Part shown: piece by piece, positions 1 to 7,807 of the stretch
Layout: each line of letters begins with the position of its first letter
How positions within the stretch are numbered: the stretch's first letter is position 1
Assembly: GCA_003615045.1 (NCBI GenBank)
Contig: ML014343.1
Location: 1-24,691 of the forward strand
DNA length: 24,691 nucleotides
DNA from: Caulochytrium protostelioides
Taxonomy: Eukaryota; Chytridiomycota; Caulochytriomycetes; Caulochytriales; Caulochytriaceae
Direction: 5' to 3'
Program-made: the position numbers and the translations under genes
The notes under the pieces: generated by a model
Seen by the model: the letters and a program-made list of their open reading frames with translations, nothing else
What the model was told of the DNA's origin: nothing
The model's database searches: none

Positions 1-402
1 TAATGCTTGGTGTATTCTTGATACCTTTTTAATACTATGGCCCCTTACCTCCAATCATTTCATATGACCCGGTTCTGGTCGTATGCTGTTATGTTCATCC
101 TTTCCTTGAACATTTTGTCGTAGACCACTCCTTCACGTCCTGAAAAGTGCGATGTCTCGCATCCGAGGACACTGCGGACGCGGTAGACCAACTAAAAAAG
201 AATCGGCTGGCCTATTTTTTTCACACATCGAAAGAACACTTCCCAAGCGTTTTTTGACGTCTGAGACACACGTGATGGTATGTGCCGTCCTCCGGTGGCC
301 CCCAGCCACGATGGAACATCAATCGGAGTTCACCCGGTCGAAGCCTTCCGCCACCGCAGGACACGCATACCCTCCCTCCTCCGGAGGCCCCATGGCTCCT
401 CC
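1..402. other. AT-richer gene-free stretch
   Basis: No reading frame here resembles a known protein, and the short open frames are short enough to occur by chance. The stretch is visibly richer in A and T than the DNA from 4.1 kb onward. It is the left part of a gene-poor island that runs to about 4080. No tRNA or rRNA signature was seen. Confidence 0.5.
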
Positions 403-550
403 CACTGCAGCGGTTGACGCTTCTCCTCGCCGCTGCAGCGGTTGACGTTTCTCCCCGCCGCAGCGGTCGATATTTCCCCCGACCGCAGCGGACGACGTCT
501 TCCGCGACCAACGGTTGAGATTTCCCTGCACCGCAGACATCAACGGTACA
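403..550. repeat. Degenerate ~25-bp tandem array (CAGCGGTTGACG-type unit)
   Basis: Copies of a unit starting CAGCGGTTGACG followed by a pyrimidine-rich TTTCTCCCCGCC-like half recur at about 408, 436, 461 and 485. Weaker copies lie near 511 and 534. Spacing is 23 to 28 bp, and divergence increases to the right. The array ends about 50 bp before a TATA-like element, so it could be an upstream promoter array or simply a decaying minisatellite. Unit lengths are irregular and there are no separate unique spacers, so it is not a CRISPR array. Confidence 0.7.
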
Positions 551-603
551 GCAAAGCTGCGGTCGAGGGTACAACAACGCTATTTCGATACATTCCCCAG
601 ATC

Positions 604-611
604 TATATATA
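604..611 (+). promoter_or_regulatory. TATA-box-like element
   Basis: TATATATA lies in a more GC-rich setting (AGATCTATATATACCCGG). About 150 bp of C/T-rich, G-poor sequence follows, which would suit a transcript leader. No credible coding frame begins downstream, so any transcript would be non-coding or belong to a lost gene. The motif is short and could be chance in this AT-richer region. Confidence 0.3.
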
Positions 612-878
612 CCCGGACATTTCTCATCGTACCCCTACCCTCTAAACATAGCCCCAATAACTCGATAACATTCTCACCAGTCCAGAGCTCCCCCCTTAGG
701 ACTCCCTAACACACTCTCACCCTCCGTCTAACTAACAATAGCGTCGTCTCCACACAATCATTCTCTACGCATCGTAACATTTGCTCCGTACGGCAGCCAG
801 CCCAGCATTTGCGCAGTCACTTGTGGCTCGCGGCGTCATTGCTTAGCTGTGCTGAGCCGTTATTTTGCGGTCGCATGC

Positions 879-957
879 AAGATTTGCATGCTGTGACACC
901 GCAGCGGCTGTCATGTGAAGATTTGCACGGTACGCCACCGTTGCGGTGGTCATGAGG
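879..957. repeat. Imperfect 39-bp tandem duplication
   Basis: Two adjacent copies begin AAGATTTGCA, at 879 and 918. Each continues into a CACCG..GCGG..GTCATG segment. The pairing is clear at both ends and diverged in the middle. A third, weaker copy may follow from about 958 (CGCAAAGTTGGCACTGCCGC). Function is unknown. Confidence 0.6.
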
Positions 958-1949
958 TCACGCAAAGTTGGCACTGCCGCAACGGAGGCGCCACGACGGC
1001 AAATGAGCGTTCCAATCTTGAAATGTTGCCGTACGATCCACCCCCTTTCCCCCGTTCATCAAAAAGCATAAAAGACCAGCAATTTCGGTCCGAATTCCCG
1101 TAACTCTTATCATTCACATACAAAACACAGATATGCCTCTTATGTCTCTTATTCATTCTGTAACACTAAAACAACATTTCTATCTTCGACTTCCCCTTTG
1201 GATTTGTTGTTCCCATCATCGAACCTCCAGATTAGGTTGAGAAGAGGTCTTCTCACTTAACATTTTTTGTTGGACGGCCACTTTTAGTGGCTTGTTTGTA
1301 TCACTTCTGCTTACATAAGCAGTCTCCCACGTCGTGTGGCTTAGACGTCGCCGTGCGTCTACACCCCTGCAACCCGACCGTGTTCCAATGTCATTATATG
1401 ATTGGGCAGTCTGCATGATTGCAAAAATATTGAAAACAGGACGATTTGTTATGAATATAGAGAGGTTAGCGAGCTAGAATACGTAAGTACTATCCATACA
1501 TATTCTGTATGCGTGTGTTTCACCGAAAAGGGCACGAGAGAGACAGGGAAGTCCGGAGCGAATGAAGAGTGGGGAAGAAATCCCCTCGAGGGCCAACCTT
1601 ACATAGAAACAAAGCTCCGACGTTGCCAGGTGGGGCTTCGATGGAAGGTTGTGGAAGCTGAACACTCTCTATACCACTTTGGTGTAGCACGCCTTTTCCA
1701 AAGACTGTGGGGGCCTTCCCTTGAGTGTTCTGAAAATCACCGATCGAGGCCAATTGTGTCGGTTTTAGGGGATAGCCGCATGGGTGCCAAGATCGTGCGT
1801 GATAGCCGCTTTTGAAATTAGAAAAGTTTATCCCTTCCTCCACAAACATATGATACCCCTTGGTTCCATGAAGATCACTGATGAAGACTGATGGCTCATG
1901 AAGACTGATGCTACACCATCCAAGGCTCGCCGTAACAAAAGGGCTTACT
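958..1949. other. AT-richer spacer without recognisable gene
   Basis: Open frames of up to about 135 codons occur on both strands between 1400 and 1850, but they have no recognisable motif or domain and overlap each other, so I do not call them. A second TATA-like string (ATAAAAG) is at 1068-1074. Short direct repeats occur, for example GATAGCCGC twice near 1770-1810 and ATGAAGACTGATG twice near 1880-1912. Confidence 0.4.
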
Positions 1950-1979
1950 AACTAAAACTAACTAAAACTAACTAAAACT
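1950..1979. repeat. Decamer tandem repeat ACTAAAACTA x3
   Basis: Three head-to-tail copies of ACTAAAACTA, the last with one terminal mismatch. This is a small simple repeat with no associated gene. Confidence 0.9.
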
Positions 1980-2097
1980 GCCGAGAAAAGCTTGTATACG
2001 CGTCTTATTGAAGAATATACCCCCTCTTCAGATTTAGAATGAGGCTCGGGGCTGCGGGAAGGTGGTGCGACTTATCGATCAGCCCCTCTTTTACTCC

Positions 2098-2145
2098 CCA
2101 TCCATCCATCCATCCATCCATCCATCCATCCATCCATCCATCCAT
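2098..2145. repeat. (CCAT)12 microsatellite
   Basis: Twelve perfect CCAT units in a row, flanked by ACTCC on the left and ATAATC on the right. Such a pure tract is likely length-polymorphic. Confidence 0.97.
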
Positions 2146-3245
2146 ATAATCAACCCTCCTTTCGTGGGACCATACATACTTTTATAAGGGGGTTTGCCTG
2201 ATAGGCCTCTTCTCCATATAATCCCCCCTTTTACTTGTGATTCGCCAACATCTGCCACGTTTTTAATAGTCTTTAATGATCTTTTCAGTACATAAAATTG
2301 TGACTTTCATTACAGGGAAAATGCAAGATAAGACTTAGTTCAACCTTATCATGTATTCTATCATGTATTCAACCATCAGCAGTCTCGCGGTCACCGCACC
2401 TAGTGAGGACTTCCGCTCCCGGGAGGCCGTCTGCTACTAATGTAGCAGCTACAAGCTCAATGCTCTCTGTGATCAGTTGAAGAGCTCCAAGTTGGTCCAA
2501 ACAGTCAAATCATCTCGAGAAGAAACATCCCTCGTCGCGAGAGTCAATCTGCCTCTACAGCGAGAAACCCAACAGACCCACCACCATTACTGGTATCGAG
2601 CGGCACCCCCGAACCCATGTCTATCAGTAAAGTGTCACTTATAGATAGATTCTAGAGTAGATTCTACACCGGCTCGGAGATGTCGGTGATTATTTTCACC
2701 ATTTGGCACCGCCTCCTTTGACTCATTCGAGGTGTTGTCGGTGCTGCGGACGCTGACGCCCGCGGCCTCTCGATAACGACCGCGCGGGTGATGGGAACAA
2801 GAAAGGTGACTGTCATGAATATGTGGGTGAGTGTTGGTGGGGCAGGAATGTCGGAATAGGAAGGCCAGAGGGCATGGAGGAGGGTATCCGTGATACCAGC
2901 CCGGAAGCTGGGCCCGACAATCCCGATTATTCCGACAAACCACTCACTCATCCAAGGGTCAGCACCGGTGGTCCCACACGGTCGCAGTTCATATAGGGCG
3001 TCAGGCTGTCCGACGAGCGCCACCGTCGTCGGATTGACTGTGAACTTCGCGTGGCCTAGGAAGCGCCTGTGCAGTCTTCCCTCTCTTTCCGTGAATCAAT
3101 CGCCCGGTCTGCTTTGCGCACTACCTGTTGAAAGCCCGCTGGGTGATGGCGGGTCACGCGCGCAGGGCGCACCGCAAGACAGGTAAGTCTGGCCAGCAGA
3201 TTGATGCGTGACGATCGCTGCCTCCGTTTTCACACGCATGGATGA
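2146..3245. other. Gene-poor spacer left of the nuclease relic
   Basis: No gene is called here. A TTTTATAA string sits at 2180-2187. On the minus strand an open frame of about 95 codons from an ATG at 2951 to a stop at 2664 encodes two hydrophobic stretches, but it matches nothing I recognise. The GC content rises from about 2700 onward, towards the nuclease relic. Confidence 0.4.
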
Positions 3246-3743
3246 CACGAAGACCCCGTGGCGCTCGCGGCTACCAAGGCGCCCACGGCTTCCAGGGCCG
3301 CCCACCGCAAAACTCCTGTCATGCTGTTTCTTGCTGTGTGGGCCCCGTTTCGGAGGAAAGACGGCGGGGCGACGAAAGGGGTGACCGCCACGTGGCTCAG
3401 CCGCGCCGCAGTGGCGGGGGCATGCCGTCATTGGGCGGTGACAGGCTTTCACGCGTGGGACAGCCATGCGCGGTCCCTGAGCAACCGGAAGAATGAAAAA
3501 TTCCGTACGATCTAGATGCATGCAGAGACGAGGCCTGAACATGTGGCAATTTGCCGCGAGAAGACCGTGATCAGAGATTTGCTGTGGTGTGATGTCGCCA
3601 GCGGCATCCTCGTGGACCGCAACCTCAGTGCCGCGTTGAACATCCGACGCTGCCTGGCCTCGCGGATTAGGCCTGCGGTGCTGTGCCGCGTACCCGGGCA
3701 AGACAAGTTGCAGCCCGTGGTCGGCATGCTCATCCGAGGCTAG
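3246..3743 (+). pseudogene. Decayed TnpB/Fanzor-type RuvC nuclease, C-terminal part
   Basis: One frame runs between stops at 3243 and 3741, interrupted once by a TAG at 3513-3515. Its right half carries the RuvC-III signature of TnpB, Fanzor and Cas12 nucleases: LVDRNLSAALNIRRC matches the family pattern xDRDxNAAxNI, followed by a basic RPAVLCRVPGQ tail. Left of the stop, the order of features (a VMLFLAVW strand, an RRKDGGA loop, then WDSHA..NRKNEKFRT) fits the family layout of RuvC-II, the DEFRTS..C..C zinc-finger entry and the finger core, but weakly. The family are RNA-guided DNA nucleases carried by transposons; eukaryotic Fanzors are known from chytrids. Here the Asp normally present in RDxNAA is Asn (AAC at 3621-3623), the paired zinc-binding cysteines are mostly missing and no N-terminal half is visible, so I call it a dead relic. 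The family call is from motif memory, without a search. Confidence 0.6.
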
Positions 3744-4082
3744 ATTTAATGCGGACTGCCTCCTTGAAAGGTGCCCTGGGCGAATCAAACATAGTGTTCG
3801 TGAAAAGTCGTCTCACGGGAGCGCCTCAATGTTCTTATAATTGGATGAATGTGCAAAAGTGCTGTGCCGTGGCCAGCCATCAGCACGTTCCGACGGGCCC
3901 ATGGTGCGCCAGTGATCGGCTGTCACATGCTGATTTCTGACTTCACGATCCAAGGAAGTGAGCGGATCGCATTTCAAATACGGGGCGCGAAACTAAAAAG
4001 GGCGATACATTTGTGTATAGATGTGGATACGGTAACTAAACAAGTGCGAATGAAAGTATGTATATGCGAGTGAATGAGATGA
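3744..4082. other. Spacer between nuclease relic and the 879-aa gene
   Basis: No coding frame is supported. It forms the right edge of the AT-richer island and would hold the 3' untranslated region of the minus-strand gene ending at 4083. A short inverted repeat (ATCAGCA near 3880 and TGCTGAT near 3929) could be chance. No clear AATAAA signal was seen for the minus-strand gene. Confidence 0.4.
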
Positions 4083-6722
4083 CTATAGCATAAACTGGCC
4101 GCGCACCACAGCGACACTCATCGGCGTCATGGGACGTGGAGGCCGTGGCGCGCCTGAGCCCGGCTTCGTTTTAGGCGACACCAAGGGGGAGGCCAGTGAC
4201 GTCGGCGAGGGACTGACGACAGCCGCGGGTCCGGACAAGGGCATCCGCGTTATCGTCTCGCCACCCACGGCGGCCCCCGCTAGACGGTCCGGTTCAGTAT
4301 GGAGTGGTACGACGGCAACAGAGCGCCGGCGTCCCGTCAAGAAAACGCTCGCTGCGGCAGCGCCGTCACGCAGGCGGGACCCTACACTCGGCGAGACTGG
4401 CGACATCGGGACGCCCGGACGCCCAGCGTCACCGGAGGGAGCGCTGGCCGTGGTGCTGCCCAGCGACGCTGCCCGAACATGGGAACTCTGGCGAGCACCG
4501 TGATATGCCACCTCTGCTGACGGTGCCATCGCGGGCTCAACCAAGCTGCCGCCTGAACCTCCGGCATGGGTTGGCATTGCACTGGTATCATGGCGCACGC
4601 GATTCGGGGGATTGCCGCCATGAACATAACCATTGTCGACCCAGGAGGCTGTGTTAGCTGCGCCTCGCATCGCGACAGGCCATGTCGCGAGGTTGACGTC
4701 CAGCCCAGCCGTTGGATCGCTGCTGCTATCGCCGCCATCATGCACGGCCGGAGCGAGAGGCCGGACGACGGGTAAGGCACCGAACAGTCCGCGAGTCGAC
4801 CCCCATGGATGAAAGTGCGACGACGATGCGGCAGCCTTGGCCCCTCCCGCCGAAGCTGGAGAGGATTGTGACACGATTTCCGCAATGGGGGCTGGAGCGC
4901 CAACAGATACAGGCGACGCCGCTGTCGCGGATGCGGCGGAGGCATCCGACCCAGTGAGATGCAGTGCGAGATCGGCAGGCAAGCGGGAAAAGTACGATGT
5001 CGGCGACGCCATGGCCCCGGGCGTCTTTGCCCCCGCGGGCAACTCGAGCGGAGAGGCGACTGGGGGGCCGCGGGGCGGTGCCATGGTCAATGATGATGAC
5101 GCGGTGCCGGTCGTAGTCGGAGATGAGGCGGCCAGCGCCAAACCGCCAGGGCTCGTGGCCATGGACACAGCTTTGCTACGGAACGCTGGACTGCAAAAAC
5201 TAGGAAGCGCTGGGCCCATAGTGGTGCGCGGCGACAGCGATGTAAAGGATGTGCGCGGGGTGCTCAAAGAAAGGCTGAGACTGGCCCGGCGCGTCAGAGG
5301 ATGAGGCCCAGCGGCCGTAAGCGACGAAGTGGGTGCTTCGGCTGCTGGCGAAGCCATCGGAGCCGCAATGGGGATCTGAGGAGCGGCAGACGTCGCCTTC
5401 ATCGATGCCCGAGTTCCTGCGGGGGTTCGTGCCGCGCTCGCCATGGCTGCCTTCGCCCCCGACGTCCGATCCAAAATATCGACCAGCCGATCGGGAACCG
5501 TGGCCGACCGGGTGCGGCGAACCAGATGCGGGGACTCAGTGGCCGAACCACCCTTCTCGGTCGGAAGCTCCGCATCGACCATGGGCTCGAAACTGTCAGC
5601 CGGGCTGAGTGCCGCTGAAGCAGCGGCGCTGACAGTTGTCGCGTGAGGTTGCAGGCGCGTGGTGCTCTGGCATGGTACCCGTGGCGATGACGCAACGATG
5701 GACCAGTCGCCGCTGGTCGCACTGCGTGCGCTGGACTCGTCATACGGCCCGTGAACAGGGACGGAAGCGGCTGCCGATGAATGACCCTCAGTATCATGCA
5801 GCACCGACTCGTCAGGGCGGTCCGGATCCACATCGAGAGCTAGGCCGAAATCGAAATCAAAATCGTCCACGTCGCCATCGGATACCACCACGGCGCCCGG
5901 ACTGCCGCAGCCGGCGCGAACCGATCCGGAGGGCGATCGGCTTCTCGTTCCGCCCGCCGCAAGATTCGTGCGCATCGTGCTCCACGTCATCCATCCCAGC
6001 GAGGCTGCCGTCACCGACGCCATGGATGCGGCCGACACCGTCGATGGCGCTGCGGACGACGCACGCCCCATCTCGAGGGGGCTTTCGTCCCAGGCCAGAC
6101 TGGGGCTCCAGCTCAGGCTCGGACTCGGGCCCATAATCGCCCCCGCGGCCGTCGTCGTGACCGGGGCGGAGGTAAGTGCTGCGCCGGCGGCCTCGCGCCG
6201 CGGCGGACGGTCCTCACGCCGGTTAGGGGACAGACTCGGATGGCCCAGAAAGGCGGTGCCTCCGGTCCCGCGAGGTGGGTTCCGGTTCTGAGGGGTATGG
6301 CGACGGTGCATGAGCAGCGTGGCCACGGCAGCAGGCGTGTTGCCCTGGCCACGGCCGTCCTGACAGCCGCTGTTGCAAGCGCGCATCATGTTGCCAGCCC
6401 GGTCATCAGTCACGGGCGGGAGAGTCGCAGGGGCTGCGAGAGGCGTCTCGCTTTTCGGCGGCAGAGAACGATGCGCACCTGGACGGGGCGCGGGCATGGA
6501 TGCGGAGACCGGCCGCGGAACCGAAGGCGGCGGAAGCATCCCGGTTGCCGTCGAGCGCTGGTCGTCGAGTCGCCGTGACGCTGGGCCGAGGCTCGCGGGA
6601 AGGGAGGGGACACCAGGCCCCGAGAGACTCGAGAGATCCGAGAGATCTCGCTGATCGGCGGCCGCGGACGACGCTTCCGACGACGCCAGCGGTAAGGATC
6701 CCGTCGCTGCAATAGCAGACAT
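4083..6722 (-). CDS. Large disordered Ser/Ala/Pro-rich protein, unknown function
   Basis: A single uninterrupted frame encodes 879 residues from an ATG at 6722 to a TAG at 4083. I recognise no domain. The protein is rich in Ser, Ala, Pro and Thr throughout, with no membrane segment or signal peptide, so it is probably largely disordered. It has an acidic patch at residues 282-301 (DGDVDDFDFDF). Basic-serine sites of the kind used by PKA-like kinases include VRRTRS (S406), RRAS (S481) and GRRRS near the C-terminus, and there are many Ser-Pro or Thr-Pro pairs. The pattern suits a phosphorylated scaffold or regulator, but that is inference. The frame is far longer than its antisense and shifted rivals, which is the main reason to call it. 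The N-terminus could be extended by unseen small exons. Confidence 0.7.
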   Translation of the reverse strand: MSAIAATGSLPLASSEASSAAADQRDLSDLSSLSGPGVPSLPASLGPASRRLDDQRSTATGMLPPPSVPRPVSASMPAPRPGAHRSLPPKSETPLAAPATLPPVTDDRAGNMMRACNSGCQDGRGQGNTPAAVATLLMHRRHTPQNRNPPRGTGGTAFLGHPSLSPNRREDRPPRREAAGAALTSAPVTTTAAGAIMGPSPSLSWSPSLAWDESPLEMGRASSAAPSTVSAASMASVTAASLGWMTWSTMRTNLAAGGTRSRSPSGSVRAGCGSPGAVVVSDGDVDDFDFDFGLALDVDPDRPDESVLHDTEGHSSAAASVPVHGPYDESSARSATSGDWSIVASSPRVPCQSTTRLQPHATTVSAAASAALSPADSFEPMVDAELPTEKGGSATESPHLVRRTRSATVPDRLVDILDRTSGAKAAMASAARTPAGTRASMKATSAAPQIPIAAPMASPAAEAPTSSLTAAGPHPLTRRASLSLSLSTPRTSFTSLSPRTTMGPALPSFCSPAFRSKAVSMATSPGGLALAASSPTTTGTASSSLTMAPPRGPPVASPLELPAGAKTPGAMASPTSYFSRLPADLALHLTGSDASAASATAASPVSVGAPAPIAEIVSQSSPASAGGAKAAASSSHFHPWGSTRGLFGALPVVRPLAPAVHDGGDSSSDPTAGLDVNLATWPVAMRGAANTASWVDNGYVHGGNPPNRVRHDTSAMPTHAGGSGGSLVEPAMAPSAEVAYHGARQSSHVRAASLGSTTASAPSGDAGRPGVPMSPVSPSVGSRLRDGAAAASVFLTGRRRSVAVVPLHTEPDRLAGAAVGGETITRMPLSGPAAVVSPSPTSLASPLVSPKTKPGSGAPRPPRPMTPMSVAVVRGQFML

Positions 6723-7807
6723 GCTGCGGCTGGCGGTGGCCGTGCACGTCCAGCACGTCCCCAGCTGTCGTCGTCACGACGTGGGCGTTGGTTTGGTTTC
6801 TGTCGGTCTCACTGGGCTTGGAAGAGAGAAGAAGGGACACGAGTGCGGTCGCGCGAAAGATGCCGCGGCCCACGGAGCGACCGAAAGGCGCCGCTGTTTG
6901 ACCCTGGCCTGCGCGGGCTCAGGCCACAGCAGCGACAGCCACAGCAGCGGGAGCCACAGCAAGGGGAGTCTCAGCAGTGGAGGCAAAGGTGCGCGCCGTG
7001 ATCCTCACGATGCGCAATGTCGAGGTCGCGAGGCGCTCCCGCTCAAGGGATCGTCACGATCCGTCCCTGGCACCGCCGGTCGGTCCGGAGGAGGACTTCA
7101 TGGAGCTGGGGAGGGTCAGGACGATCGATCGTTCTGCCCGACGGCGCGGTTGAGGGGATGTCCCCGAGCGGCTGGCGCGGCGCCGCTCACGGCGGCTCTC
7201 GCTCGGATGCTCCTGAGCCGCCCGCCATTCCCACGTGGGCCGGTTTCAGGCACGCGGCCGTCGGCGGTGTGGCTCGGCTCGGCGCCGCCCGCCGCTCACG
7301 CCGCTCGGGCCCGCCCGTGGCGGCGCCGCCCGCCCTCACGCGCTGTGACCGTCGGCGGCCGGCCCATGCCTCGCCCGCGATGCGGGGCGCCGTCCTCCCC
7401 ACGGCATCCCTCCGGAAGCCACGCAAAGGCCGCTCCGATCAGGCAGAGGCGGGGGGGATGGGGCGCCATCAGCGGGCGTACGAATTAAACTTTGGCGTAT
7501 GCTTTTCCTGTGATCCCGCCCAACCCAGGCACGCTCGGGTCGTCCTCAGTGGGCGAAGGCGCCGTGCACCGGAGCGCATGAACGATAATGTTAGAGCAAA
7601 GATAAAGAAATCACCATGGGAACAACGAACAGGACGATCATCAGCCATCACCGGAGGAGCGACCACAAGACCGGTGGACATGAAGCCTCGGGACGACCGC
7701 GTCGCGGTCCCAAGTCGCTTCGGGAGGGCCATGCACGGCAAGATGATGGCCCAGCATGGCGAAGCGCCGGGTCCGCCGCGGGGGGAGCGACCGCTGGACC
7801 GGGCTCG
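6723..7807. other. Spacer between two minus-strand genes
   Basis: This 1.1-kb region would contain the promoter of the 879-aa gene and the 3' untranslated region of the acyl-CoA synthetase gene. A 255-codon plus-strand frame (6721-7488) and other frames are present, but they are Arg/Gly/Ser-rich, overlap one another and look like products of high GC. Near 6930-6980 there is a loose repeat of CAGCAGC/AGCCACAGCA units. Confidence 0.45.

Noticed and set aside
403-550. Possible CRISPR array
   Set aside because: The copies are contiguous and degenerate with no unique spacers, and the genome is eukaryotic.
1402-1849. 137-codon plus and 109-codon minus frames
   Set aside because: They overlap, show no motif, and could arise by chance; no start context or neighbour supports either.
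3096-3788. 230-codon minus-strand frame
   Set aside because: It is antisense to the frame carrying the RuvC-III motif and has no motif itself.
6721-7488. 255-codon plus-strand frame starting next to the 879-aa gene
   Set aside because: Low-complexity Arg/Ser/Gly composition and competing open frames on both strands indicate a GC effect.
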